A DNA stretch of 64,000 nt from NCBI RefSeq assembly GCF_002443255.2, contig NW_019211458.1:19671509-19735508 (forward strand). Reading direction: 5' to 3'. The notes under the pieces are model-generated. The model was given only the letters and a program-made list of their open reading frames with translations, was not told the DNA's origin and made no database searches. Below are positions 37,889 through 50,983 of this stretch, one piece after another. Position 1 is the stretch's first letter, and the number at the start of each line of letters is the position of its first letter. A program made the position numbers and the translations under genes. The DNA is from Varroa destructor (Eukaryota; Arthropoda; Arachnida; Mesostigmata; Varroidae).

Positions 37889-38187
37889 GCTTTCGTAATA
37901 AGATAGACAAACATCAAGTCATAACACAAGCCCCACTTTTCAGGTTTCTATATTCATCAACAGTAAAGATCAAATCAAAAAGATGCGTATCCTCGTTAAG
38001 GATCGAGAATCAAATTAATGTTTTTATTTTTTATAGGAGGACAGCAAAGACTTTTCCGTCTAGCGGTGATGACCTTATGAAGGAAATCTTGATCAAAGTT
38101 TTCGTTGAGGCACGTTTAGAAATTCCTATAAATTCAATACTGCTTACGTTGACAAAGCCTTACATTATCTCTCAGAATCACTATTGA
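37876..38187 (+). other. Unassigned 103-codon frame in AT-rich DNA
   Basis: An open frame in AT-rich sequence, where stops should be common, ending in TGA. It begins at GTG inside the right arm of the hairpin at 37811-37888. Internally, a T-rich tract ending in TATAG (about 38022-38037) resembles a splice acceptor. The downstream part reads as a plausible C-terminal exon, with charged and hydrophobic residues alternating (DDLMKEILIKVFVEARLEIP). No family is recognised. The acceptor-plus-terminal-exon reading is inference only. Confidence 0.14.
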
Positions 38188-38668
38188 CCTCTAAGGTAGT
38201 TTTTTCAGATTTTTGATGACGAAAACAACAAAAGAAATATATCGAAAAAAAACAGGCTGTGGCGGCAGTAGCACCAAATATCAATGATTTTTCCATATAT
38301 TCTGCTTGTCCACTTATCCATTGTATTAATGCTATTGAAAATCTATGCTTTTTGCTTATCGATTCATCACAGGCAGCAGCCTTGAGGTCGTAGTCATCAA
38401 AGCCGTCTTTGCCGTCGACCTGTGTAACTTAACCATTGCCGGGCGGACGGCTTTATGCCTCTCTTCCCCATCGAAATGGAACTTGATGCAAGCGTCTGGC
38501 AGGAGTTGCAGCTTTACCAGTCAGCGCAAATTCCAGGCCGTAAAGGGAATAGCATGGTCGCTGGGCAAGAACACTTCCCTCGCCTTTGGTTTTCGAAGCG
38601 GATGAAGATATAGCGCGCGCAGCGGAGCTTCTCTAATATATAGTCTGGCAATATCGAAGTCGTATTGC

Positions 38669-38685
38669 ATATATATATATATATA
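38669..38685 (+). repeat. (AT)n microsatellite
   Basis: Seventeen bases of alternating A and T, part of a Tyr/Ile run in overlapping antisense frames. Short, but clearly a simple repeat. Confidence 0.9.
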
Positions 38686-41039
38686 AATCTGCCGGTTGTT
38701 GCGTGTTGTCCTCGTCGTATAGTTTTGCCAGTGTGCATAGCGACACAGTAGTCGTGCCAACAAGGAGAATGTAACAGAGCTCGCGGCCCCAAATGGCGCA
38801 TCGTCCGCCTCAAAGCGTAACCTCGAACAGCTTTGACAGCGCAGCACCAACTTCGGCGACATAAGACAAGTCGACATGATACAACGGAACACAACAACAA
38901 CTAAGACGCAGAGTCATTTTCTTCGATCCGGCAGCGCCAGCGGTGGGAGAGGCTCATGCTCGTCTTCCTATTTCCGCAGTTGTGTCTGCCATTTTTCTGT
39001 CTGTCTGCCCCCTCGGTTCGCCAAAGATAATGATACGTTGCCCATTTATTGGTCGTTCAGTCGGTCCTCATGATCTCTTGGCCCTACGAACAGCGCCCCT
39101 GCTTTTCTTGCCACCATTTTCTTGCCTGCTCTTGCACCCTGTCAGCGCCCTTCTATAGTACGGTTGCTCCATTTGCCAATAAAGAGAGAACGTCCGCACG
39201 ACCTGTTGTCCTGTAATGTCCTGCGGAGAGAGGAAGTGAACGAACTGCCAGGCCTAGCAGCAACAACACGGACGCTTTTTCGCTATTGTAGGCGTAGTAG
39301 CAGGAAAACAAACTTTATATTTCTAGCATGAGGGCGCCGAATAGCTAGTGCTGTACATAGTAACATTTCTGCGTTGTATAAGCTGGTTCTTCTGGTGTTT
39401 TGGCGGAGGACTGAAGTGGGCTCAGTTTCTGCTGTGAGCCCTTACCAAGATTACCCTGTTGTAATTCCTCACGGTTCAGATCCGGGGTAATTCAATATAC
39501 AATGGGTAGAAAATGTAAGAGTTAGCTGCGGGTTAACTCTCTTAAAAAAGATAAACTTAGTGAAATCTATCGGTCACCAGTATACTTGAAGGTATTAGAA
39601 GTCTTTGAAAATCAGTATAGTGGTAAGCTAGCTAGCGATCCACATTACTCAACGAAACGCCGGTCCAAGTTAGGTTTCTCTGGCCCAATCAAATATTACA
39701 GTTCGCACTTAAATTCGACTGAAATTAAAAGTGACTGCGCAATATAGCTATATGATTAAGCACCCAATATTCAGACGTCCTCGTTTAAGGTTACGCCCTC
39801 GAAACAAACTACTGGTATACATGGTCTCGAGGTGCTCTCACGGGGGGTGGAACAGCCGTCTATCTTAGTGTACTATAGAATGAAAATAGACGGTGGCGAT
39901 ATATGGCGATACGTCAAGTGGGCTAGGCTCGCTGAGACCGCTCGGATCTGTCGCTGAATGGCATTTCCTTCTCCCGCAGGCCCGTGCCATTCGTGTCTGG
40001 CCATGGCGACTCGTCAACGACGGGCGAAGCAGGGGCAACCCATTTGAAGCATAATAAATACGTGAGGGGCGCGCGGGTTTTGCAGACTGGCTAGCTATTC
40101 CTTCGAGGGCACGTTCTCCTTCGTATCTACGACGAAGAAGAGTAGAAAGATGCGATGGTTCGCTGTGGGCGGCATGCTGGCGTCAAACATAGAGAGTGGA
40201 TGGTTGGCGGGTGGCAGGCGGTATAGTAAACGAGACGAGGAACTGTGGAATCGGTAGGCAGCTGACAGATTGGGTACAATGCTGATGACGTTTATTGGTA
40301 TGGACTGAGCCAAGTGCTGCTTTGTGAGACCGAGGCGGCTACATGAAAGAACCGCAGAAACTGGAAGTTTCACTTTCATTTTCATACTATAGAGAGACAA
40401 AAAGATAGCGAGAGAAGGATCCATTGATGTTGCCGCCATAGCATAAACTTGCCGTATTGTTCTCCTGTATATGTTTAGAGACTGACGGCAAGTACTGTGC
40501 TAAACGTATTAGAACTTCAATGATTTGGAACATGTTTGCCAATGATGAAATGGTATGAATGGCCGTTACCGTTGCTGTAATGAACGGTTTAGCGAAGTAT
40601 TTTTTTTTGTAGCGCATTGAAGTACATAGACATGATGCCAATCCGAAAAGAAATTTTCGTCTAGTCCGATCATTCGCCTCCATACAATATCCTAATTTGC
40701 CCTGTGAGACGTTATTGTAGCTACGTTAGCAATGCGGATGTTCAGGCGTCAATGCCTCTCACCTGCCCTACTCAAACAACGTAGTCAATCGAAGTTTCTA
40801 ATGTTCCTGGCTGCTGCTATTATAGTAGACCACAGAACGGGAGAGTGATGTGAAAGACAAACCAAGAATATAATTTCATCGATACGCTTGCCTTACTTCA
40901 GTATAAGCACGAAAAGCAACAACAGAAGACTGCAATGGCTGTACCCATAGTAGTAGCAGCAGTAGCTGTGACCTCCGCAAGGTTGTCCTTGTTTAAGAGC
41001 AAGAGGTGCCTGCCCGAATCGATGAGCTAGTCAGATAGA

Positions 41040-41092
41040 CCTGCTGCTGCCGGTACTGCTTTTATTGATGCTTCTGCATCTATCGCTTTGTT
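41040..41092 (+). repeat. Degenerate GCT/ACT trinucleotide island
   Basis: CTGCTGCTGCC followed by triplets such as ACT, GCT, GAT and TCT in one register. It is one of a family of decayed trinucleotide arrays in the window, with similar nearby patches at 40948-40975 (AGT/AGC orientation) and 41618-41660. Confidence 0.55.
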
Positions 41093-44000
41093 GCCACGGG
41101 CTGTCGCCGCATGTACGACCAGAATCATTGAAAACACGCTATAAGCAATGTACGATACAAAGGGGAATACGAGCAAGCTTGATGCATCTGCTGCTGGTGT
41201 TGTCCGTTGTATAAAATGTGATAAAAAAAAGACTGTGTTCCTTTAGAATGACTGATACACGGACAGCCCCACAGCTTCACTAGCCGACGATGGGTTGCCT
41301 CGCACCACCCCTGCCACCGGCCTTACAGTGCTTGCCGCTTTTCTGAAGTGGATGGCCCTGACGGATTATATCGTCCGGCCCCTGCTTTGCTAGACTAACG
41401 GCGCCGATGTCGAACCGATGAACGACGGACGGACGGGCAGTTGGAGGAACAGCTTCCGGAACAACGACGGCTAGGGCAGGATGCCATCTGATATGAATGG
41501 CTGAAAACAGGCATAGCGATCAGGGCAACGGGGCAGAACAGGTCGAGCCGCAACAGGAGCTGGAAACGGATCCACCTCCACCTCCACTTTACGCTTTTGA
41601 GTCCAGTGAGTCCGATGATGCTTCTGCTGTTACTGGAGCTGCCCTTGCTACAGTGGTGAAATAGTTATAGGGGGCAGGGAGAATAGAACGAGCTGCAGCA
41701 ACCTCGGCCTGCAGGCATGCTAAGGGAGGTACAGGTGAAGACTGTGGAGGGACGGGGCAGGTTGCACAGAAAGGAGAACAGAAGGATGTCGTTGACCCGT
41801 TGCTGTGCCAGTAACGGAATCAGCAAGCAAAGGTCATCTGGCTTGCTGGTCTGGGCTCAGGGCAGACCGGGGCTTGATCGGTCGGCTAGAAAACGGAGCG
41901 CCGGCGGGGATACTCAGCCCTGCTCCGCCCTTCGGCCCAACTCACCCTTTAACACGCGCCAATGGTGGCCTTCTGGTTTGATAATGCGGTTTAATACCAA
42001 AGGAAGGGTGGATAACTAGATGACTGCCTGGCTGCCTCCCTTCCTGCGCCCTTCCTGCGTAGCCGCTGCTGTATTCTGCCGTTGCTGCCAATAACAGCAG
42101 CCTTCCTTCCCTCTGCAACAGCGGTACCACATTATTGAAAGCGGCCAGGAAGACAGCGGAGAACGCCCCGAGGATCCGCCGAACATGAGAAGAAAGACTT
42201 TGCCAGGACAAAAGGGAGTGAGGGAGGGCTTAGCAATCATAGAAAGAGTGTATATCTATGTGCCTGTGTGTGTGAGTATGTGCCATAGCAGGCAGTATAG
42301 AGACGGCGCACTCTCGAGCCGACGCCACAGTCTGCTGCAATGGCTGCCTGCCGAACGTTGTTGTGATGGCAGCTGCTGGACGCTTGTGAAAAATAGTAGC
42401 CACGAGTCTACTCCGCTTCGCTTTTGCGACTGTCCAGGATCACCAGCAAGCACACATCACGATCAGGGCAAGCAGGAATAAACGCCCTAAAGGTCACGCG
42501 CCAATGACGACGGTAACGGCAAAGGCAACGACAGGTTGCCAAACTGTGTGGCGCGGTGCGGGGTGCTCACGAACCAGCAAATTGAAAGAGTAGAAAAGAG
42601 AAAAAGAGAGAAAGGAAACAGAGGGCGGCGCAAAACTGAAAACGAGCCAACAGCGAGTAAAACTTGCGAAACAAAGAGAAAGTGGGCTGCGGAAAGTGGG
42701 CAAGGAGTCATCTCTCAACATTCCAAACACAAATAGGACAATTTGCCTCAACACGCTGAGGTTAAGGGCTAGCTGTAGCTGGTTAATTCGAGGGGAGGAT
42801 GGACGGGCCAAGGTGACGAAGCCAGAGACCTTCGTTGCTGGTGCCGCTGCTCCGATGCTGCCCTCGTCGCTTTATTTCACGAGTCTTCAACTGGAAACTG
42901 TTGAAGAGTGCTGGAGAACAGAAACGAGAAGATAACATAAAGGAATAGTGCCGTAACGTCAGCTACACCTACAGAAATTTCACTCTCATGCGAACGAAGC
43001 TAACCGGTTCGTTCATTCGTTCACTTTTAGACTTCTTGTCGCTGCTGGTGTTGCCGGTAAGATTAGTAGCAGCATTACCAACGTTGTCGTCTTCTCCTCT
43101 GGCCGTAGTACCGAGTCGTTCGAGCCGCCAGCAGAGGCGTGGCAAAAGCCAGCCTCCTATATCCGCTCAACAACCGTTGAAAGCTGCCTCATTTGAGCTA
43201 GACCATCCCATACCACGACGTTCCTTGACGCGTGGAAACGTCTGCCAGCTAAATAATCCCGACGTCGGTGAGAAAGTTCTGTTAGCACGCCACCGCAAGC
43301 GCTAGTCTTCCAACGTGAGTCGCTCCAAAGGGAGCGACAAAGAAGGTGAATGCTAAAGACATAGTGAAAGTGGCGAAGATTTGAAAACAAGGAGAGTCAT
43401 AGAGTCCTTGAGCTTGAAAGCAATGGGCTTTCTACCATCGCGCAGTTCTAAGGCACTGCACATTGAGCATCACACGCAAGATCGCTTTCCAAGAAAGTTA
43501 GTTTAGTCTTTAAAGGGTCTGGTTGGCTATGCGCACATCTAAGCAAAACCCTTCGAGATGATACACCCGGTTAGAATAGGAAAGAGATTTAGATGCTTTC
43601 GTGATTTTTAGGACGATGTACGCACCGTCAGGCGCGCAGTAGATGGCCGAGTGAGCTCGACCTACATCGGAGCTGCAGCCGGGATCTTGGGAGTGTGCGA
43701 CTAGCAGCAGCGGTCGCTCCGAGAAGTAAAGCAGGAGGAGAATGCTGTTGAACAGAGCTGAAGGAACCTCCTTCATTAGCGTTGGAATTCAAATCGTTCG
43801 GTAGAAAACGCGCGCCACAGATGAACGAACGGGGCTGATGGCAGGATAGTGGCCGCGGAAGCGCTAGTGCCTGTGGCTGCAAGGCTTTAAGGGTTAGAAG
43901 GTTTCCCTCCAAAGCCCACGGCTGCCAAACGACCACAGCCACGATTTGGGCTAGCACAACGGCGGTGACTTTAAGTGTTACCGTGGCTGGTACTATAAGC

Positions 44001-45969
44001 GTTAGGTCTAGATTGAGCTTAGTCCAGCACGGTGGCTTGCTTATTACGAACAACGTAACACGAAGAGAACAGCCCAGCACCAACCGACTGGTAGAGTTAT
44101 CACCACCGGTGTGTGGTTGTGGTCGCTCTCAGCCACACGACGACCAGGCAGGAGTGGAGGTTGCAGAGGTTTAAGGACGGGCCGATTTCTGGGCCTGTGC
44201 TAGCCTCGCCGCTCGACCAATCCCACCATCACCACGAGCTTGCGCAGCATAATTGAATAAAAGCCATCTAGAAGGCATCGCTCAGTCGAGGCAATTTGGG
44301 CTCGCGCTGTTAGGCTACTGCTCGCTCGCATTTCACTGACGTGGCAGCTACCCCCTCTTACCACAAACGTACGTACAGGGACGCTATACCCGTGCTCTGT
44401 TGTAGGCTATACTAGCGCTGGGCGCAGTCCGCTACTAGCTAACTGCCCAGTCGCCACGGCAGATGAGAGGAAACTGTGTCGTAGCTACTGCAGTTACATA
44501 CTACACATAACATGCACTGACACAGACGCACAACAAACACTTCTATGACCACGAGATAACTCGAGCGGTGAGAGAGAAAGCTACAGTGAACTGAATAGAA
44601 GTGCTGGAGTAATGTGGGAAGGACGCTGACAATGAGAGATGTTTGCTTCGGCGGCCATAGCGGCAGAGGTTGTAGGGGTCTACGACCATACCTCTCGGCA
44701 TCTGCGAAATCTCACCAGCTTGCATGAAGACTAGTACTGCTTCACAAAGCATAGAACCAGCGAGAACGGTGACGTTAACGGGGGCAGCAACCTCTCTGCT
44801 TGCGAAACACTCAGCTGATGTACAACGTTGCTGCTCCGTGCTGCTCCAACACTGCTGGCGCTGGTGTCATGTCCTAGGGCGTCGTTGGCGACTTCTTGCC
44901 GTCGGATCCCATCGCAGAGGCTGGGATTGTCCCCCCTTGCGTCTTGTCGACCTGGTCGGGTTCGCTCGGCCCTCTGCCTTCGCCAGCAACGTGGTCCCAA
45001 CGTAGCGGGAAACGCGCTTGACTGTCGAGCCATCGGGACAATATTAGGCTCTACAGCCTACTGCAGCTACGATACGCGTAGAGCTACGACATTGAAGAGG
45101 ATGGCAACGGCAGCCGCAGGCAACTGCAGTGACTCGGCGAACAAAACAGAGCGAGAGGGACGGAACACTAGCTGAGCTCCGTCATTTCTATCGAGGCCTC
45201 CCGGCAGCGCTCGTTTGTTTCGGTTGACTCAACTTGCCCGCCTACTCGCCAACGAGCTTCGAACGAAGAAAACTGTTTCGAAGGTGTCAACGTCTCCATA
45301 AATCAATATAACACAGTTTTCCGTTATTGTAACGACTCTCTACTCGCTTCGTCTGCCATTGCCGCTACCACCGTTGCACCTGTCTTGCCTTTTGCAGTAC
45401 CTATTTTTGCTGCCCTGCTGCTACTATTGTGACGCCGTTTTCGTCTGCTCTACAGCTGCATTGCATCGCTTCTCACTTTGCATCCATCGGCTCTTGCCGT
45501 AGAATTCTGACAGTGTCCTGTTTACCCCCCTCTCCGAATAGCTAACGGTAAGCACAGGCAAAAGAAAAAAACAGGGACAGAACACATGCGCTTTACTATA
45601 TCTATATCAAGCTTCATCTATCCATCCATCTACCTATAGGATGGTGTCCGTACACTGGTCGTGTGCAGGTATATATATCCCTAAATCCTTCTTGGTATAA
45701 CCCCATGATTGTTCATCTGATTTTTGGCCTTTCACAGCACGCATGTTCCACTGCTTCAACTAAGCAGAGACTCCTTTGTGTAGCCCACGTTACCAGTACG
45801 GCGTATACACGATCTTCCTAGTGAGAAAGTGTTATGGCGCTTAGCTGTCTTGGGGCAAATCTGAAGCAAGCTCGTCGCATTTCTTTTCTCAGTTGGCTGG
45901 CAATCGAGGAAACTGGACGACTCATAAAATAGATAATGAAATGAAAGACGGAATGAGAACATATAGAGC

Positions 45970-45983
45970 AAAAAAAAAAAAAA
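45970..45983 (+). repeat. A14 homopolymer
   Basis: Fourteen consecutive A. No retroelement body or AATAAA signal lies directly upstream, and I could not identify a target-site duplication, so this is recorded only as a homopolymer. Confidence 0.95.
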
Positions 45984-48900
45984 GAATCAAGTGACAGTGA
46001 ATGAGCCAGCGAACTAAACGTTCGTTCTTCCGTGTGCGGGTAACATCATGTTGTATATGAGAGTCTGACTCCGCGTGTCGCATGAAAAAATTCCGCTAGA
46101 TAAGATGATGATTTGTTGATGATGACCTAACCGAGTAATCTTCTTATGTTTGCTTTATAAACAAGCAAGTATTACCGTCGGGTCTATTACGCCAAGTTGC
46201 CGATTGATGCTACGGCAAAGGATGTAGCCAGGGTTGTTAGCATCACTGCAGGCGAGGGCTTGATGCCAAGCTATCGTCGATATCGGTCGTTGGCGCCGTC
46301 TGTGGTTTGCTACGGGTTTGTGTTAGAGACTTACGAGCTGTCAAAGACAATGAACGAAGATTCGATTAGACAGAGAACGAATTGTTTGAGTGAAACAAAC
46401 TCCAAACACAGGGTGAATCAATATACCTAGAGAATCATTCATCGACCGACCAAGCGGGCTATCACCGTTAATCCTTTTTCTTATTACACCCAATACGCCG
46501 AGACTGAGGCATCAGACAGTATCGAATACGACGACCAACATCAGCATCCAGCTCGGATCGTCGTATAAATTTGACTTAATCATTCAGCGGGTAATTCGTC
46601 TGATACTAGTGTTTTTCTTTAGGGAGGTCTCCGCTTTAGACTCGCTTGGAAATTGCCGTTTTCATAGCGTATCCGAGCTGCAAATTAGACTAAAATACTT
46701 TAAATCGTTTTATGGACTACCGTCTACTATTTCTCAACGTGCGTTCTTAACATGAAAAGATACGTAACTAGTCTACTACTGTTATGAAAAAAGAGTAAGC
46801 CTATTATTTGCGGTGGACGCCCGTAAGGCAACAGACATAACAGTAAGTATTATGCAAACCTTTTATGATAACGCACAAAACAGAAGTGTATTATTTATAC
46901 CAATCTACAGAACCCTAAGGACAAACGCTATGTCGTTTGCCGTCGCTACAAACGCTACGTCGGTTGCCCAAGAACCGACATCTAGCAGGCCTCGACGAAC
47001 AACTTTAATCGTACGTAATATTCCGTACGGGTTCTGCACAAACACTCGACTAAAATATATATATACATCGCATTAATAGTAAGCCGTGTACATCCAGTAT
47101 ATCGATTAGCTAGCCGCTCTCACACCCTACCACGCTCTAATGGTGGAATAATGGCAGAGATTGACGATGGCAGGTTTGCCATAAGACTCACAACACGGGC
47201 TCTTTTCAATTGGACTCCCCTATCACTCAGAATATAGTTAACAATTAATAATACCTTGGATTTGCGCCTTACATCTATATATATTTTGTCTGTCGTCAAG
47301 GTAGTCGACCGCGCTGTTAAACACACTGTGTACGTAGAATGAATGTAGATGACAGGAAATCATGAGGGGTAGATAGAAATGATTCGTCTTTCATGTATGT
47401 CAGAAAGGATACTGTTGATTTACGATCCTTGTAGTGACTCTTTTTTAGGCTAAGGAAGCATTTATTTTATCTTGACACGTTCTATTTATTTCAGGTGAGT
47501 ATTGCGCAAATCAGCTTGGAGGGAGAACACTAACGACATAAACCTTACGCGTTTCACTTATAAACGATTTCGTCATCTACCGCTAAGCATCGCCACTATA
47601 ATCCTGTACAACATTCTACAGTATCTAGACACAGATCATCGTTTGATTGCGTTCATTTGGGGACACAATCGACCCCATCGATATATATTAATATGGAAAG
47701 AAGGACTGGCTATAATGCGATTTGCCAAATACGAATCGTGCTTATATATATACACGAGCCTTAGAGACCCTATCATATTCGTTTAGATCCCTAGTTATAC
47801 GACTGTGCCAGTTACCATCGCCTAACATAAGACGGCTAAACTACTTCTGAGTAAGTTAGTATTGTGCATTGCGCTCCAAGCTAAGCCTCAATTCAACCTC
47901 ATCACTCAGGTCTCTATAGCAAACTGTGAGTCCTCTCTCCCGTCGCCTATCTTCTACGCTTTTCTATATTTTAAGTGCTCAGGGTCCTGTCGACAACCTC
48001 AGGTCACTCCGAAACCTTCTCCATACACATTGTTAGCCTTCACCTTACCAAGACACCCGCGGTCTTCCTAACATGTATGTCTCAAGACTAAGACGGGAGA
48101 GTAAAATGAAAAAGTGCAGTATGCGACAGAGGTAGGTAAAAAAAGAGGGAAACAAATACTCATATCTTTTGGGGTGATGAAGAAAGCCTGCACAGTGGAA
48201 ATCGGACAAAGTATGTAACCGACACGCAAGCAGCTACCTTAGCTCAATGCCGCTCCGCCATCATAACCACAGTCATGGTTGCGTCAGTCTCCGTCCTACT
48301 GATCCGCTCACGAAATGTTCCAATGTTATGCAAAACCTCTGCAACTCCGTCTGCTTGCTACAGCGGCTAGCTGTGAGTGGAGCCAACCGTAATAGGAGCG
48401 ATGCAGTCTCAGTATGTTTGTGTCCTTGTACTCGAACGATAACCACCGTCCTCAAACGAGACGTACCGCACAACCTATCCACCTTCTTTCGTGCCTACAC
48501 CGTGCACGCAGGCCGTTTATATGAAACGCCTACGGATCGGATATGCGTACGCTTCGTTTTGTAAAAGGTGTTCACAGACTCGACCACAGCAGTAGTCGTA
48601 AGGTAGTAGTTATAAAAAATTACAATAGATTTTTCCTATAATCTGAACATGAACTACCAAACCACACGCATTATATCTAATATGCAGAGAACGCCCTCTT
48701 TACTACATCCCCCCTTTTCTACACCAAATAGTCGACATTATTTTAACGTCTTGTGTGTATATATATCGTATACGGAGAGACTCGCGTATACATGGGCAGA
48801 CACACAGCGGCACACCGATCAAAATAGGATCCAATCTAGTTAATTCGTTCGACGCTGGGGTCATATTTTCGAGTCGCGAAAATGTCGTACTGTACCGGAG

Positions 48901-50960
48901 TGGCTCGCTTATTTAATGTCATTGAATACTGGTAAAAAAACAGAAACTAGCATAAGTAATACGCTTATTAAATACTATCATAACGACAACATTGATTATT
49001 AAACGATAACCTATTATTGTTAGTTTATAAATAGCGACTCAGCCATGTTTTGTGCTGCCACTACCTGTTACTCATACCCCCATACGCCGTGAGAAAATCG
49101 CGAAATAAGTGCAGTGAATCATATTGATGGTCAAAGTTCTGCTGCAATGAAGCACGATAGAACAGCTGCGCACGTTTTGCACGAGACATGTTCCGTTTTA
49201 TCAGCCTTCTAGACAAAGCAAACATGCCTGATTATAGGAAGGCAATAATATTACGTCATTGAACACTACAATGTTTGGCGAGAAAAGCATTTTTTTCGTT
49301 GTTTGCTATCGCCCTATTTCCTGGGGCCCTTTCTAGCTTTGTTCGTGGGATACAATTCAGCACCAGCAATGGGCGAGTGTCGAACTCGTTCTCCTTTCGT
49401 ACGGAGTTTCGAAGACATATGCTGCTTTGTTTCTCCGTCACCCAGTCAACCGCTTTGTACTGCTTTTGTTTTTCTAGAAACTTGGCAAGTGAGGTGACGA
49501 ACCGCTGAGGCTACAGTTCGTATCGAACTGAAGTACAGCAAAAGAAGGACGTGAATCATTGAAGATGCTCACCTGCCATTGGTCAGCTAGTGGAACAGTG
49601 ACAAGGTGCGTAATATGAGGCTGCTTCTGGCAGCTTCCGAAACCCGCTTCCGGGGTTCTTTGCTTTTGAGCTATGAGCGCCGTCTCTCCGATACCAGATT
49701 TCTCCTAGATCGGCGTGCACCCCCCTGATATAGATATGCGGCAGTTCTTCTTTGAACAAACGTTGCATACTATAGAATAGGATAGAAGTAAAAAAAAGAC
49801 ACCTTGTCCTGTCACACTCTCTATCTAATATCTATGTCATAGTGGAATAGCAAGGCTGGTGAACAGTGTAATATGTGTGCATATATCGTATGTGCATGTG
49901 TATCGAGGCGGCAACAATTATGATAGTAAAAATAGTCAATAAATAAATTGGAGCATAAAATCACATAAGAGAAATAGCTATGGAGACTTTACATTATGAG
50001 CAATAGTTGTGTGGCAAGTCTTGGCACGTTTGCTTTCTTTCGGCGCCATGTTTACGCCTATTCCACGAATGTACGCCGCATTGTAGCGTGTAGGACAGAT
50101 TTATCAGCTTCGAAAAGGCCACATTGAAGCGACTTACTTATCGCCTTGGGTGAATAGGTCACGCCTGTCCTTCATCCACGTCGCTTTTCTAATACTAGTC
50201 ACAACAGCTGCCACCTACCAATACGAGACTCACCACGACCTACGAACTCGTCATGGAAACTTTAGACGTTCATAGAGATAATGGCTCGCTTTGTTGGCCA
50301 GGTGTTCCTGTAGTGACCACAACTTTTTTCGACTGAACAACCGTCGTTACGTTATTAACAGAAAATGCGCCTTAGAATCGTGGATTCTCACTGAATCATG
50401 CCTGGAACATTGACGACCGTTTTTGATTCTTGGCTGGTGTAGGATGCGAACGGTGCAGCCGCTCGTAAAGACAATAAAGAAGGATCTCGAAGATCCATTT
50501 TTTTTTTAATCCTTTTGATTTTAATTTTTTTGATCACAAAGCCGCACAAAAAACAACGAGCCATATTTTCCTAGGTATTGATCGTCATATCTCATATAGT
50601 TCGACGTCGACGCGATGCAAACTCCCTTTCTATACACCTATTTTTAGGCGTGCTGATCTCGTCTGCAGGATATCTGGCCCGCGACACCGCTTCTCTTTCT
50701 TTCTTTTTATTATTTTTTCTTGCCTGCAAACCAACAGCAGTCTCCAAAAATTCACTCCATGTAACCTGGTTCGCTCCGCACAAGATAGCCGAGATGGTTA
50801 GATGTATCAGACAAGAGCCATCCTTCAACCAGAGAACAACCTGCTATACGCGTGTACCAGCAAAGAAAAAGCCATGTCGATCACCCCCATTTGTTCCATG
50901 TAAAGGATTGCCCCCTTTATTTCTCGAAGAAATCGCTTATAGCCACAGTATGGTATACGG
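45984..50960. other. AT-rich non-coding stretch
   Basis: Mainly AT-rich with frames of 105 codons or fewer on either strand. It includes the open stretch at 46161-46430. A small hairpin, GGATCT with AGATCC around CGA (50482-50496), is followed by A and then ten T. No tRNA, rRNA or transposon signature was seen. 48860-49250 and 49780-50560 contain nothing notable apart from that hairpin. Confidence 0.55.
46161..46430 (+). other. Unassigned 89-codon open frame
   Basis: Open immediately after a TAA at 46158-46160 and closed by TAG. The translation has even composition (for example LPIDATAKDVARVVSITAGEG) without low complexity, unlike most frames nearby. It has no early ATG, so it would need to be an internal or terminal exon, but I see no strong acceptor at its left edge. 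No family is recognised. Confidence 0.1.
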
Positions 50961-50983
50961 CTCTCTCTCTCTCTCTCTCTCTC
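50961..50983 (+). repeat. (CT)11 microsatellite
   Basis: Twenty-three bases of uninterrupted CT units with pyrimidines on the plus strand. It lies in a 163-codon plus-strand frame (50578-51069) and supplies a Leu/Ser run there; that frame has no other recognisable feature. Confidence 0.95.

Larger units (their letters stand above)
38188..45969. other. Non-coding mosaic with trinucleotide islands
   Basis: Includes AT-rich parts (38190-38350, 39340-39900) and a GC-richer part (41200-45200). Frames up to 151 codons overlap on both strands without motifs. Degenerate trinucleotide islands lie near 40948-40975, 41040-41092, 41618-41660 and 45355-45430. A CCACCT hexamer repeat occurs at about 41571-41588. 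A purine-rich patch lies near 42585-42690. No RNA gene or mobile element was recognised. Confidence 0.5.

Noticed and set aside
39430..39495. tRNA-like T arm (GGTTCAGATCC) with nearby stems
   Set aside because: The T stem has a mismatch, no acceptor stem pairs across the expected distance, and no D or anticodon arm can be drawn.
44678..44692. Stretch GTCTACGACCATACC resembling the start of 5S rRNA
   Set aside because: Only about 13-15 bases match; the following sequence does not carry the conserved 5S internal promoter region, so this is coincidence.
46993..47034. Peptide RTTLIVRNIPYGF resembling the start of an RRM domain
   Set aside because: The frame stops about a dozen residues later, with no second RNP motif and no splice donor carrying it on.
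47495..47786. Acceptor-like TTTATTTCAG followed by a 94-codon frame
   Set aside because: In the frame concerned a TGA lies at 47496-47498, so an exon starting at the acceptor would not be open in that frame.
50482..50507. Hairpin followed by a T10 run, resembling a terminator
   Set aside because: The stem is only 6 bp, the context is eukaryotic, and no RNA gene lies upstream for Pol III termination.
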